64,000 nt of DNA from Amycolatopsis arida (GCF_900115565.1 NZ_FOWW01000005.1:248001-312000); one strand, 5' to 3'; positions 8,084 to 20,955 are shown, counted from the first letter of the stretch. The notes: a model not told the origin generated them from the letters alone. Program-made: numbers and translations.

Positions 8084-9364
8084 TCAGCCGCGGAGGATGT
8101 CCAGGACGATGTCGCCGGTCGGGGGGACCTCGGTGTCGGCCAGTGTCACGGCGTCGCGCAGGGCGGCCAGTGCGTCGGGCACCCGCTCCGGGGTGTCGGT
8201 GTGCAGCTCCAGCAGCGGCTGCCCGGCGGACACCCGCGCACCCGGCTTGGCCAGGCACAGCACCCCGGCCGCGGACTGCACCGGCTCGCCGCGGCGCGCG
8301 CGGCCGGCCCCGAGCCGCCACGCGGCCACGCCCACGGCGTAGGCGTCCAGCCCCGCCACCACGCCGTCGCGGGCCGCGGGCACCGTCTCAACGTGCCGCG
8401 GCGCCGGCAGCGGCGCCTCCGGGTCCCCGCCCTGCGCGCGGATCATCCGGCACCACGTCTCGTACGCCGCGCCGGAGGCGAGCACCTCCGCCGGGTCCGC
8501 GTCGATCCCGGCCAGTGCCAGCATCTCCCGCGCCAGCGCCACCGTCAGCGCCACCACGTCGGCCGGCCCGCCGCCGCGCAGCACCTCCACCGCCTCGGCG
8601 ACCTCGACCGCGTTGCCCACCGCCCGGCCCAGCGGCGTGTTCATGTCGGTGAGCACGGCCGTCGTCGCCAGCCCGTGCGCCGCGCCGATCTCCACCATGG
8701 CGCCGGCCAGCTCCCGCGCCCGCTCCTCGGTCTTCATGAACGCGCCGGACCCGACCTTCACGTCGAGCACCAAGCCGGACGAGCCCTCGGCGATCTTCTT
8801 GCTCATGATCGAGCTGGCGATCAGCGGCACCGACTCCACGGTCGCCGTGACGTCGCGCAGGGCGTAGAGCTTGCGGTCGGCCGGCGCCAGCGCCGGCGTC
8901 GTCGCGCAGACCACCGCCCCGACGTCGGTCAGCTGCCGGACGATCTCGGCGGTGTCCAGCTCGGCCCGCCACCCGGGGATGGCCTCGAGCTTGTCCAGCG
9001 TCCCGCCGGTGTGCCCGAGCCCGCGCCCGGACAGCTGCGGCACCGCGGCACCGCACGCCGCGACCAGCGGCGCGAGCGGCAGGGTGATCTTGTCTCCCAC
9101 CCCGCCGGTGGAGTGCTTGTCCACCGTCGGCCGCGGCACGTCCAGCGTGAGCCGCTCCCCGGAGTCGATCATCGCGCCGGTCCACCTGGCGGTCTCGCCG
9201 GCGTCCATCCCGCGCAGCAGGATCGCCATGGCGAGCGCGGCCATCTGCTCCTCGGCCACCTCGCCCCGGGTGTAGGCGTCCACCACCCAGGCGATCTGCT
9301 CGTCGGACAGCCGCCCGCCGTCCCGCTTGGTCCGGATGACGTCCACCACCGCGAACCCGCTCAC
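8084..9364 (-). CDS. deoA: Thymidine phosphorylase
   Basis: A 426-residue enzyme that splits thymidine (and probably uridine or deoxyuridine) with phosphate to the base and (deoxy)ribose-1-phosphate. Clear family marks are KHSTGGVGDKITLP (phosphate and nucleoside site), SGRGLGHTGGTLDKLE and the VKVGSGAFMK segment; the C-terminal ~100 residues form the expected alpha/beta domain with a lipoyl-like fold. GTG 9364 is preceded by GGGGGAG and gives the standard N-terminus FAVVDVIRTKRDGG. It is the last gene of the nucleoside operon, 11 bp after cdd. Confidence 0.96.
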   Translation of the reverse strand: MSGFAVVDVIRTKRDGGRLSDEQIAWVVDAYTRGEVAEEQMAALAMAILLRGMDAGETARWTGAMIDSGERLTLDVPRPTVDKHSTGGVGDKITLPLAPLVAACGAAVPQLSGRGLGHTGGTLDKLEAIPGWRAELDTAEIVRQLTDVGAVVCATTPALAPADRKLYALRDVTATVESVPLIASSIMSKKIAEGSSGLVLDVKVGSGAFMKTEERARELAGAMVEIGAAHGLATTAVLTDMNTPLGRAVGNAVEVAEAVEVLRGGGPADVVALTVALAREMLALAGIDADPAEVLASGAAYETWCRMIRAQGGDPEAPLPAPRHVETVPAARDGVVAGLDAYAVGVAAWRLGAGRARRGEPVQSAAGVLCLAKPGARVSAGQPLLELHTDTPERVPDALAALRDAVTLADTEVPPTGDIVLDILRG

Positions 9365-9375
9365 CAGCTCCCCCT

Positions 9376-9795
9376 TCACTCCGGCAAGTCCGCTGAGCCG
9401 AAGGCGTCCGGGAGGACCTCCGACATCGGGAGCACCCCGCGCGGGGTGTCCACCTGGCACTCCGGCCCGCCCAGCTCCCACAGCAGCTGCCGGCACCGCC
9501 CGCACGGCATCAGCAGCTCACCCTCGCCCGATCGGCAGGCCACCGCCACCAGCCGCCCGCCGCCGGTGAGCCGCAGCTGCCCGGCGAGCGTGCACTCCGC
9601 GCACAGCCCGAGCCCGTACGAGGCGTTCTCCACGTTGCACCCGGTGACCTCGCGGCCGTCGTCCACGACGGCCGCCGCGCCGACCCGCAGCCCCGAGTAC
9701 GGCGCGTAGGCGTGTCGGGCGGCGCGGACCGCGCTGGCCCGCAGCGCTTCCCAGTCCACAACGGACGCACTGGATCCACCGACCACAGTGGACAC
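9376..9795 (-). CDS. cdd: Cytidine deaminase
   Basis: A 139-residue small, probably tetrameric, cytidine/deoxycytidine deaminase. CNVENASYG binds ribose, CAE at 65-67 gives a zinc cysteine and the catalytic Glu67, and PCGRC supplies Cys98 and Cys101. The GTG start follows the TAG of the permease gene with no spacer, so it depends on translation of the transporter mRNA. It converts imported cytidine to uridine, feeding the phosphorylase encoded next. The C-terminus is slightly longer than usual (PMSEVLPDAFGSADLPE). Confidence 0.96.
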   Translation of the reverse strand: MSTVVGGSSASVVDWEALRASAVRAARHAYAPYSGLRVGAAAVVDDGREVTGCNVENASYGLGLCAECTLAGQLRLTGGGRLVAVACRSGEGELLMPCGRCRQLLWELGGPECQVDTPRGVLPMSEVLPDAFGSADLPE

Positions 9796-11070
9796 CTAGT
9801 CACCCTCCCCACGCCGGTACTGCCGGCCGATCGACCGCGGTGGTCGCAGATTCTGCGCGGAGACCGCCAGCACGATCAGCGTGACGAAGTGCGCGGTGTA
9901 CGGGATCAGGTCGCGGGGCAGCTCGTCGTTGGCCCAGTACACGTAGTACAGGATCCCGGCGCCGGCGGCGGCCAGCAGCGCCGGCACCCACTTCCGCCGG
10001 ACCACCTGCACCACCAGAATCACCAGCAGCAGGATCACCACGCCGTAGAGCAGCCCGAGCACCGCCTCGCCGCCACCGGAGAGCTGCAGGCCGTCGGCGT
10101 AGCCGAACAGCGCCGCGCCGCCGAGCAGCCCGCCGGGCCGCCAGTTGCCGAAGATCATCGCGGCCAGGCCGATGAAGCCGCGGCCGTTGGTCTGCCCCTC
10201 GAGGTAGTCGGCCCCACCGGGCAACAGCACCAGTGACGCCCCGCCCATGCCGGCCAGCCCGCCGGACACCACCAGCGCGCTGTACTTGTGCAGGTACACG
10301 TTCACCCCGAGCGACTCGGCGGCCACCGGGTTCTCCCCGCAGGACCGCAACCGCAGCCCGAACCGGGTCCGCCACAGGACGAGATAGCTCAGCGGCACCA
10401 GCAGCACCGCGAGCATCGCCAGCGGGGTGACCTGCGTGACCAGGCCGCGCAGCAGCCCGGCGACATCGGAGAGCACCACCCGCTGGGCGTCCTCCAGGTC
10501 ACCGAGCCAGTCGGACAGGAACGTCGCCGAGTAGGTGTCGAACTTCGGTACCGGCGGTGACTGCCGCGGGTTGCCGGAGATCGGCTCGAAGATCAGGTTG
10601 GCCAGGTACTTGGTCAGCCCGAGCCCGAGCAGGTTGATCGCCACGCCGGAGACGATGTGATTGACGTTGAACGTCACCGTCGCGACGGCGTGCAGCAACC
10701 CGCCGAGCGCCCCGAACACGATCGCCGCGAGCAGCCCGGCCCACACCCCGCCGTGATAGGCGCCCCACGCCGCGCCCCAGGTGCCGAGGATCAGCATGCC
10801 CTCGAGCCCGATGTTGATCACACCGGCGCGCTCGGCCCACAACCCGCCCAGCGCGGCCAGCAGGATCGGCAAGGCCAGCCGCAACGCGGTGTTGGCGGTG
10901 TTGCTCGAGGTGAGCACCGGCATGTCGGTGGCGTAGGAGGCGATGGACACCACCCCGACGGCCGCGGCCGCCCAGAGCGCGGCCCGGGCCCAGCCCGGCA
11001 GCCTCCGCTTCGGCGCCCGCCCGGGTGGTCCGGTCACCGGGCTCGGTGAGTCGATCACCGTGTTGGTCAC
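9796..11070 (-). CDS. Nucleoside ABC transporter permease (second subunit)
   Basis: A 424-residue permease of the BPD_transp_2 family (as in RbsC and YufQ/NupQ), with ~9-10 hydrophobic segments. The family block AERAGVINIGLEGMLILG near residue 95 and the later GRGFIGLAAMIFGNWRPGG are both present. It pairs with the permease encoded just upstream to form the membrane channel. GTG overlaps the preceding stop as GTGA. A stretch around residues 185-215 (PRQSPPVPKFDTYSATF) is an extra periplasmic loop. Confidence 0.92.
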   Translation of the reverse strand: MTNTVIDSPSPVTGPPGRAPKRRLPGWARAALWAAAAVGVVSIASYATDMPVLTSSNTANTALRLALPILLAALGGLWAERAGVINIGLEGMLILGTWGAAWGAYHGGVWAGLLAAIVFGALGGLLHAVATVTFNVNHIVSGVAINLLGLGLTKYLANLIFEPISGNPRQSPPVPKFDTYSATFLSDWLGDLEDAQRVVLSDVAGLLRGLVTQVTPLAMLAVLLVPLSYLVLWRTRFGLRLRSCGENPVAAESLGVNVYLHKYSALVVSGGLAGMGGASLVLLPGGADYLEGQTNGRGFIGLAAMIFGNWRPGGLLGGAALFGYADGLQLSGGGEAVLGLLYGVVILLLVILVVQVVRRKWVPALLAAAGAGILYYVYWANDELPRDLIPYTAHFVTLIVLAVSAQNLRPPRSIGRQYRRGEGD

Positions 11071-12160
11071 ACCGCACCGCCTTCCCGCACGCTCGCCGAC
11101 CGGCCGTTGCGCGCCAGCGCCCGCCCGACCCGGCGCTGCTCGGCGGCCAGCTCGGCGCGCTTGACGATCTCGTAGGCCACCACCACGGAGAGCACGATCG
11201 TGCCCTGGATGATCGTGGCGATCTCCTTGGGCACCTGGACCTGCTCCAGCGACACCGCCGACTTGTCCAGGAACGCCCACAGCAGGGCGCCGAACGCGAT
11301 GCCGGCCGGGTGGTTGCGGCCGAGCAGCGCCACCGCGATGCCGGTGAAGCCGTAGCCCTGGGTCGCGGTGATGCCGTAGCTGTGGTCACGACCGAGCAGC
11401 TCGGGCAGCGCGATCAGGCCGGCCACCGTGCCGGAGAGCAGCATCGCCGCCAGCACCATCTTCTTCGCGCTGACCCCGCCCGCCGCGGCCGCCGTCGGGG
11501 ACTCGCCGCTGGCCTTGAGCTCGAAGCCGAACCGGGTGTAGGTCAGCATGTACCAGTAGCCGACGCCGACCAGCGCCGCGATGAACACGAAGCCGAACAG
11601 GGTGCCGGCGTTGCCCAGCGGGATCCCGGGAATCCACCCGCTCGGGTCGATCTCCCGCGTGCTCACGTTGTTGCCGCGCTGCACGCCGAAGTGGTCCGGG
11701 TTCACCAGGAACGCGATGATCCCGCCAACGATCGCGTTGAGCATGATCGTGGAGATCACCTCGCTGACCCCGCGGGTGACCTTCAGGATCGCCGGGATCG
11801 CCGCGTAGGCCGCGCCGGCGAGCGCGGCGACCAGGATGATCGCGAGCGTGTGCAGCACCGGGGGCAGCGCCAGCGCGCCACCGGCGATCGCCGCGATGAT
11901 GGCGGCGAAGCGGTACTGGCCCTCGACCCCGATGTTGAACAGGTTCATCTGGAAGCCGATCGCCACCGCGAGCCCGGCCAGGTAGTACACGGTGGCCAGG
12001 TTGACCGTGTCCACCGCGGTGCTGCCGCGGAACAGCTGGCGCACCATGGTGCCGAACGCCACCAGCGGGTCGGCGCCGGAGATCAGCAGCGCCACCGATG
12101 ACAGCAGCAGCGCGAACACCACCGCCAGCAGCGGCGGCAACAGCGCGGTCCGCCAGTGCC

Positions 12161-12164
<4 letters not shown>
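11067..12164 (-). CDS. Nucleoside ABC transporter permease (first subunit)
   Basis: A 365-residue permease with ~9 membrane helices, paralogous to its partner. FNIGVEGQYRFAAIIAA is the family block equivalent to NIGLEGMLILG, and GYGFTGIAVALLGRNHPAG is the conserved C-terminal loop. GTG 12164 overlaps the ATPase stop codon as GTGA; a longer open frame upstream merely runs antiphase through the ATPase gene. The C-terminal 25 residues are basic and Ala/Arg-rich. Confidence 0.92.
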
Positions 12165-13729
<1,565 letters not shown>

Positions 13730-13791
13730 TGTCGTTGGAGGCTCACTGTCGTGAAGGGCTCGTGGGGGTCGGTTCCGCGTTGGTACCACGC

Positions 13792-13833
13792 CGGCGGGGC
13801 CCGGGAGAGGAATCGCCCTCCCGGGCCCCGCCG
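13792..13833 (-). terminator. Strong hairpin between binding-protein and ATPase genes (attenuator)
   Basis: Perfect 16-base arms CGGCGGGGCCCGGGAG and its complement, loop of 10, no T-run. It lies 15 bp after the binding-protein stop codon. In transporter operons such a structure commonly protects the first message or partly stops polymerase so that the extracellular binding protein is made in excess. Confidence 0.65.
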
Positions 13834-13848
13834 ACGTGGGGCCGCCGG

Positions 13849-15006
13849 CTAGTCCTGAGTCTTCTCGGAGACCGTGATCTGGCCGTCGATGATCTGCTGC
13901 TTGTAGCCCTCGAGCACCGGCACGATGTCGTCGATCTTGCCGCCCGAGGTGGAGTAGCCGACCCCGTCGACCTTCAGGTCGAACCGCTCGGGAAGCGAGG
14001 AGAGGTCGCCCTGCGCCACCGCGGCGATGTAGTCGTACACCGCCACGTCCACCCGCTTGATCATCGACGTGATGATCACGTCGCGGACGTCGACCAGCGT
14101 CTTCTGGTGGTACTGGTCGGAGTCGACGCCGATGGCCTTCGCGTTGGCCCCCTCGACGGCCTCGAACACGCCCTTACCGGACGCGCCGGCCGCGTGGTAG
14201 AGCACGTCGGCGCCGCGGGAGAGCTGCGCGCTGGCCTTCGCGTTGCCCTTGGGGGGGTCCTGGAAGCCGGAGATGTCGCCGGCCGGGGTGAGGTAGTCCC
14301 GCTCGATCTTCACCTTGTCCGACGCGGCCTCGGCGCCCTGGACGAACCCGGCCTCGAACTTCTCGATCAGCGGGGTGTCCACGCCGCCGACGAAGCCGAT
14401 GTGGCAGTTCGCGCTCTCGTACACCGCGGCGACGCCGACCAGGAACGAGCCCTGCTCCTCGGCGAACACCAGCGGGGTGACGTTCGGCGCCTCCACGGAG
14501 GCGTCGTCGACGATGGCGAACTGGGTGTCCGGGAACTGCGGCGCGACGGCGGCCAGCGCCTCGCTGTAGGCGAAGCCGACCGCGATGATCGGGTTGAAGC
14601 CCTCGCTGGCCATCTGGCTCAGCCGCTGCTGCTTGGACGCCTCGTCCTCGGTCGCGGCCGCGGTGCTCTCGGTGACGTCCGTGACGCCCATCTCCTCCTT
14701 GGCGCGGTCCACCCCGGCCGCGGCGGCGTCGTTGAACGAGGCGTCGCCCCGGCCACCGACGTCGTAGGCCAGGCCGACCCGCAGCGCGCTGGCGTCGACG
14801 TTCTCCCCCGCCCGGCTCTCGGTGGTCGCCCCACCCGCCGGCGCGGGTGGCGCCTGCGCGGTGACGCAGTCGCCGGCATCGCCGGACTGGTCGCCACCGG
14901 CGTTGCCGTTGTTGCCGGAGTCCTTCGCGCACCCGGCCAGCGCCAGCACGCTGGCCGCGGCGATGGCTGTGATGGCTCTGAGCGCGCTACCCCGCGATCG
15001 ACGCAC
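13849..15006 (-). CDS. BMP-family nucleoside-binding lipoprotein
   Basis: A 385-residue substrate-binding lipoprotein. The N-terminus is a lipoprotein signal with LALAGC, so Cys26 is the lipidated residue, followed by a Gly/Asn/Asp-rich tether. The mature part carries PBP1 BMP family features: GLAYDVGGRGDASFNDAA, FVGGVDTPLIEKFEAG and DVLYHAAGASGKGVFEA. It captures nucleosides at the cell surface for the ABC genes downstream; exact specificity is inferred from cdd and deoA in the operon. GTG 15006 has GGGAGGGAG upstream. First gene of the operon; its promoter lies in the 448-bp gap shared with sdhC. Confidence 0.94.
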   Translation of the reverse strand: MRRSRGSALRAITAIAAASVLALAGCAKDSGNNGNAGGDQSGDAGDCVTAQAPPAPAGGATTESRAGENVDASALRVGLAYDVGGRGDASFNDAAAAGVDRAKEEMGVTDVTESTAAATEDEASKQQRLSQMASEGFNPIIAVGFAYSEALAAVAPQFPDTQFAIVDDASVEAPNVTPLVFAEEQGSFLVGVAAVYESANCHIGFVGGVDTPLIEKFEAGFVQGAEAASDKVKIERDYLTPAGDISGFQDPPKGNAKASAQLSRGADVLYHAAGASGKGVFEAVEGANAKAIGVDSDQYHQKTLVDVRDVIITSMIKRVDVAVYDYIAAVAQGDLSSLPERFDLKVDGVGYSTSGGKIDDIVPVLEGYKQQIIDGQITVSEKTQD

Positions 15007-15454
15007 GGTGTCTCTCCCTCCCCGCTGTTCCAGCGGATGAACCGAGAACGGCCCGACTCCAGTTGTCGGGCCGACTGGCGAACGGTACCCGGCTGGGTCA
15101 ACACCGTCATCAGCGAATACACCCCAAGTAACCCAAATGTTCACCCACGGCGCCGCTCGGCGACAAGTCGAACACTTTGTGTGACTGCTCCTCGAAGGGC
15201 TGAAATCGCGTCCCACGGAGCGGTGAAAGGAGGAGAGACCTCTACCACAGCGGGGGGTGTCTGGTCCATCACACCGGACAACCCGAGGTTGAGTGCCCTC
15301 GTGAGCACGGGTCTAGCATCCCAACCATCCACGCTCGATGACCATGACCCCGGCACCGGCGCCGACTGGAGTCCCAGGTGGACGCCGCCGGCGGGTGGTG
15401 GGAGTTCTGATCAGCCGGGCTCAGTCCAGCCACGACGTTGGAGGCCGTTCACCG
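15007..15454. other. Divergent regulatory gap between nucleoside operon and sdhCDAB
   Basis: No convincing gene. It must hold the promoters of both operons. An 8-bp hairpin (15049-15056 with 15066-15073, CGGCCCGA/TCGGGCCG, nine-base loop) lies in the predicted leader of the binding-protein mRNA. The central part (about 15100-15190) is less GC-rich than the surroundings. I saw no known riboswitch consensus. Confidence 0.5.
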
Positions 15455-15901
15455 ATGTCCACCACGGCTAGCACCGCCGGCGAGGCGGTGGCGAGCGATC
15501 GGGCGGGTGCCTCGCGCCGGACCGGAACGTTCTACCGCGGCGACCCCGGAATGTGGTCCTGGGTGCTGCACCGGATCACCGGCGTGCTCACGTTCTTCTT
15601 CCTGTTCGTCCACGTCCTCGACACCGCGCTCGTCCGGGTCTCCCCGAACGCCTACGACGAGGTGATCGAGACCTACAAGACCCCGCTGGTCAACCTACTC
15701 GAGGTGGGCCTGGTCGGCGCGGTGCTCTTCCACGCCCTCAACGGCATCCGAGTCATGCTGGTCGACTTCTGGGCAAGGGGACCGCGGTACCAGCAGGTCA
15801 TGCTGTGGACGATCATCGGCGTCTGGCTGCTGGTGATGATCCCCGGCACCTACTTCATGCTCGAACGCACGGTCAGCGAGCTGTTCGGAGGGGGACACTG
15901 A
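15455..15901 (+). CDS. sdhC: Succinate dehydrogenase cytochrome b556 subunit
   Basis: A 148-residue membrane anchor of complex II with three helices. The family start SWVLHRITGVLTFFFLFVH places Ser, Arg and His at the quinone/heme site, and LFHALNGIRVML provides a probable heme-ligand histidine in helix 2. An acidic, Ser/Thr-rich ~35-residue N-terminus precedes it. The ATG has GGAGG 11 bases upstream; earlier in-frame starts lack one. The stop overlaps sdhD as TGATG. First gene of the classic C-D-A-B order. Confidence 0.95.
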   Translation: MSTTASTAGEAVASDRAGASRRTGTFYRGDPGMWSWVLHRITGVLTFFFLFVHVLDTALVRVSPNAYDEVIETYKTPLVNLLEVGLVGAVLFHALNGIRVMLVDFWARGPRYQQVMLWTIIGVWLLVMIPGTYFMLERTVSELFGGGH

Positions 15902-16329
15902 TGACCTTGGGCAACGCTGAGGCGCTCTCCCTGGACAAGCCCCGCTCCCCGCGCCGCCCCGCGGCCCGCCGCAGCAACTTCGAGCTCTACAGCTGGCTGT
16001 TCATGCGCATCTCCGGCCTCGCGCTGGTGGTGCTCGTGCTGGGCCACCTGTTCATCATGAACATCCTCGATGGCGGGGTGCACCGCATCAACTTCGCCTT
16101 CGTCGCCGGCCGCTGGGCCTCGCCGTTCTGGCAGTTCTGGGACCTGACGATGCTGTGGCTGGCCCAGCTGCACGGCGCGAACGGGCTGCGCACGATCATC
16201 GAGGACTACGCGCGCAAGGGCAGCACGCGGTTCTGGCTGAAGATCCTCCTCTACGTCTCGACGGTGCTCATCCTGGTCGTCGGCACGCTGGTGATCTTCA
16301 CGTTCGATCCCGACATCCCGGCCAGCTAA
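15901..16329 (+). CDS. sdhD: Succinate dehydrogenase hydrophobic anchor subunit
   Basis: A 142-residue protein with three membrane helices that with SdhC binds heme and quinone. ELYSWLFMRISGLALVVLVL is the typical first helix, GHLFIMN follows, and QLHGANGLRTIIEDYARKG in helix 2 carries the conserved His and the Asp-Tyr pair. It starts inside the sdhC stop codon and is followed by a 20-bp spacer with a GGGAG ribosome site for sdhA. Confidence 0.94.
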   Translation: MTLGNAEALSLDKPRSPRRPAARRSNFELYSWLFMRISGLALVVLVLGHLFIMNILDGGVHRINFAFVAGRWASPFWQFWDLTMLWLAQLHGANGLRTIIEDYARKGSTRFWLKILLYVSTVLILVVGTLVIFTFDPDIPAS

Positions 16330-16349
16330 CCCACCACGGGAGTTCCCTG

Positions 16350-18145
<1,796 letters not shown>

Positions 18146-18146
<1 letters not shown>

Positions 18147-18934
18147 TGACCGCGGTAGCTGACAACAGCGTGCACGACACCTCCCAGATTCCCGCGCCGG
18201 AGGGCTCGATCACCATCACGGTGCGGATCCTGCGGTTCAACCCGGAGCTGGACACCGAGCCGCACTGGGAGTCCTACGACGTTCCCGCCCTGCCCACCGA
18301 CCGGGTGCTGAACCTGCTGTTCAACATCAAGAACTACGTCGACGGCACGTTGGCGTTCCGCCGGTCCTGCGCGCACGGGATCTGCGGCTCGGACGCGATG
18401 CAGATCAACGGGATCAACCGGTTGGCGTGCAAGGTGCTGGTCAAGGACCTGCTCGGGAAGAAGGACTCCGCGGGCAAGCCGGCGGTGGTCACCATCGCGC
18501 CGATCAAGGGCCTGCCGACGATGAAGGATCTCTATGTCGACATGGAGCCCTTCTTCGAGGCGTACCGGGCGGTGAAGCCGTACCTGATCGCCTACGGCAA
18601 CGAGCCGACCAGGGAGCGCGTCCAGTCGCCGGCGGACCGGGAGCGCTTCGACGACACCACCAAGTGCATCCTGTGCGCCGCCTGCACGTCGTCGTGCCCG
18701 GTGTACTGGGCGGACGGGTCCTACTTCGGCCCGGCGGCGATCGTCAACGCCCACCGGTTCATCTTCGACTCCCGGGACGAGGGCGCCGAGGAGCGGCTGG
18801 ACATCCTCAACGACGCCGAGGGCGTGTGGCGCTGCCGCACGACGTTCAACTGCACCGACGCCTGCCCGCGCGGCATCCAGGTCACCAAGGCGATCCAGGA
18901 GGTCAAGCGCGCCCTGCTCTTCAAGCGCGTCTGA
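18146..18934 (+). CDS. sdhB: Succinate dehydrogenase iron-sulfur subunit
   Basis: A 262-residue protein with three iron-sulfur clusters linking SdhA to the membrane quinone site. CAHGICGSD plus a later RLAC bind [2Fe-2S], with Asp in place of one Cys, a recognised variant also found in E. coli SdhB. CILCAACTSSCPVYW and CRTTFNCTDACPRGI bind the 4Fe-4S and 3Fe-4S clusters. The ~20 residue N-terminal extension is polar. Its stop is followed 17 bp later by the second copy of the palindromic repeat, which probably ends the operon. Confidence 0.97.
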
Positions 18935-18951
18935 TCCCTCTCGGCCGGAAC

Positions 18952-19004
18952 GCCATGAAGGCCACCTTCATCGCGCTGGGTGCGATGAAGGTGGCCTTCA
19001 TGGC
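18952..19004. repeat. Palindromic intergenic repeat, copy 2 (terminator-like)
   Basis: Perfect 23-base arms (18952-18974 and 18982-19004) with a seven-base loop. The arm sequence is the same as copy 1 at 4753-4805 apart from the loop and outer bases. Again it lies between two convergent genes (sdhB and the subtilisin gene), 17 and 12 bp from their stops. Confidence 0.85.
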
Positions 19005-19016
19005 ATGGACCGGCGG

Positions 19017-20441
19017 CTACCGCACGGCGTCGAGGGCGTTCACCAGGCCCTTGCCGTAGAAGGAGTTGTTGCGGTCCGGGCCGGTGCAGTTCGCCGCGTC
19101 ACCGCACGGCACCGGGTCGGCCTGGGCACCGAGCAGCGCCCGCAGCGCCCACGGCGGAGCGTGCCGGTACCGGCTGGCCAGCAGCGCGGCCACCCCGGCG
19201 GCGTGTGGCGATGCCATCGAGGTGCCGCACTTCGCGCCGTACCCGCCGGCGAGGATGGTCGACAGCGGGCAGGCCGGACCCTCGCCCTGCGGCGGTACCT
19301 GCGCCCGGTCACCACCCGGCGCGGTCACCGTGACCTGCCGCAGCCCGTAGTTGCTGTACGACGACTTGGTCCCGGCGTAGCCCACCGCGGAGACGGTCAC
19401 CACGCCCTCGATCCCCTTCGGGAGGATCTTGCAGCTGGCGTCCACCTCGTGCGGCCGGTTCGGGTCGAACGTCGGGTTGGCCAGGTCGAAGTTGCTGTTG
19501 CCGGCGGCCGCCACGTTGAGCACGCCCCGGTCGGTCGAGTACCGCAGCGCCCGGCGGACCGCCTCGTAGGCGGCCGCGTCACCCGGCTGCCTCGGGCAGT
19601 AGAACATGCCCGGATCGATGTAGTAGCTGTGGTTGTTGACCTGGAACCGGTGCTTGGCGCTCCACATCAGACCGCACACCGCGGACTCCGGGTAGATGTA
19701 GCCCTCGTCGTTGACCACCTTCACCGACGCCATCCGCACGCCCGGCGCGACACCGGTGAACCCGGTAGCCGGGTCCCTGCCGGCGATCGTGCCGGCGACG
19801 TGGGTGCCGTGGTCGGACGTCGTCGGCACCCAGGCCGCCGGGCTCGGGTCGGCGGCGCCGGTGACGCAGCCGGCCGACACCTCCGGGCGCAGCGACGCCA
19901 CCAGCGCCGGGTGGGTGGGCTCGATGCCCGAGTCGACGACCCCGACGGTGACCGCCTTGCTGCCGGGGTTGACGGCGTTCGCCTCCGGCGCCTTGATCGC
20001 CCGCATGTCCCACTGCTGAGCGCTCAGGTCCTGGGTCGCGGCGACCTCGGTGGTGCGCTCCACCTCCTTGTCGGCGGCGGCCCGCGCGGCCGCCCGCGCG
20101 CTCGCCGCGGCCGTGGTCGGCGGCTCGGCGATCTCCCGCTCGCCCGAGTAGGCGCGGAACACGCCGATCCGCTCGGCGAAGTCGGCGTCGCGGGAGGCGG
20201 CCACGGCGACACCGATCTCCCGGTAGTAGGCCACCCGCTCGCCGCAGTGCCGGCGCAGCTCGTCGGTCACCCGGGGCTCCGGCGTGTGCGGCTGGTAGAT
20301 CACCACATAGGTGTACCGCGGGCTCGTCGGGTCGCACGCGGCCGCGGCGGGCTCGGCGGCCGCCACGGGCGCCGTCAGCACACCGCTCGCGCCCAGCGCG
20401 ACGGCGGTGACCGCGGGCAGCCACCTTCTGGTCCGGAACAT
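19017..20441 (-). CDS. Secreted S8 (subtilisin-type) serine protease
   Basis: A 474-residue exported protease. A Sec signal (RTRRWLPAVTAVALGASG..., likely cut after AAAEP-proximal Ala) is followed by a ~110-residue region resembling an inhibitor-type propeptide (YVVIYQPHTPEPRVTDELR). The catalytic triad is complete: Asp170 in VVDSGIE, His211 in DHGTHVAGT and Ser ~408 in GTSMASPHAAG, with AAAGNSNF as oxyanion region. Several cysteines suggest disulfides. It probably degrades extracellular protein. Expression is likely independent, as both sides are gaps. Ends just before the palindromic repeat. Confidence 0.93.
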   Translation of the reverse strand: MFRTRRWLPAVTAVALGASGVLTAPVAAAEPAAAACDPTSPRYTYVVIYQPHTPEPRVTDELRRHCGERVAYYREIGVAVAASRDADFAERIGVFRAYSGEREIAEPPTTAAASARAAARAAADKEVERTTEVAATQDLSAQQWDMRAIKAPEANAVNPGSKAVTVGVVDSGIEPTHPALVASLRPEVSAGCVTGAADPSPAAWVPTTSDHGTHVAGTIAGRDPATGFTGVAPGVRMASVKVVNDEGYIYPESAVCGLMWSAKHRFQVNNHSYYIDPGMFYCPRQPGDAAAYEAVRRALRYSTDRGVLNVAAAGNSNFDLANPTFDPNRPHEVDASCKILPKGIEGVVTVSAVGYAGTKSSYSNYGLRQVTVTAPGGDRAQVPPQGEGPACPLSTILAGGYGAKCGTSMASPHAAGVAALLASRYRHAPPWALRALLGAQADPVPCGDAANCTGPDRNNSFYGKGLVNALDAVR

Positions 20442-20566
20442 TCCACCTCCAGCTCACGGGCGTTCCCGGCCGGAGGCGGTCAGCCCCACCGGACCCGCCC
20501 AGGTCGGATCGACCCGGAGAACGTTAGGCAGCGTCACGGGGAAGCACCGCCCGCCATTCGGAGCAA

Positions 20567-20827
20567 TCACTCGGTCGGGGACTCCTGCGATGTCGGAGTT
20601 CTCCGGAGCGCGCGCAGCCCGCGCCAGCCGAGCACACCGATGATCGTGCCCAGCACGAGCGAGACCACGGTCAACACCGCGTGCACCACGAAGAACGCCG
20701 TGGGCGAGCCGTCGGCGGCCCAGGAGTCCTCGCTCGCCCACAGATTGCGGGCGAAGGTGACCCAGATGACCCAGGACCACACCCCGAAGAGCAGCAGGAA
20801 GAGGGAGACCGGGCGGGACATGCGCAT
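20567..20827 (-). CDS. SCO4848-family small membrane protein
   Basis: An 86-residue protein with two membrane helices: SLFLLLFGVWSWVIWVTF and a second from VVHAVLTVVSL to GTIIGVLG. The block DGSPTAFFVVH and the WRGLRALRR tail match the actinobacterial SCO4848 family, whose function is unknown. It is divergent from the D,D-carboxypeptidase gene, the same neighbourhood as SCO4848/SCO4847 near sdh in Streptomyces coelicolor. ATG 20827 or 20821 could be used; upstream frame extension is not credible. Confidence 0.8.
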   Translation of the reverse strand: MRMSRPVSLFLLLFGVWSWVIWVTFARNLWASEDSWAADGSPTAFFVVHAVLTVVSLVLGTIIGVLGWRGLRALRRTPTSQESPTE

Positions 20828-20955
20828 GCCCCGCAGTATGCGCGCCCGCCACCGATCCACCCGTTCCGGGCACACCGACGGCCTGAAGATCAACGGAACG
20901 GGGGAGAACGGGCGGGTGAGCCCGGGTCCTGCCGGGGACTCCGCGGCCGCCGGGT

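Noticed and set aside
15007-15454. Riboswitch in the nucleoside operon leader
   Set aside because: Only a simple 8-bp hairpin was found; no known purine or other aptamer consensus.
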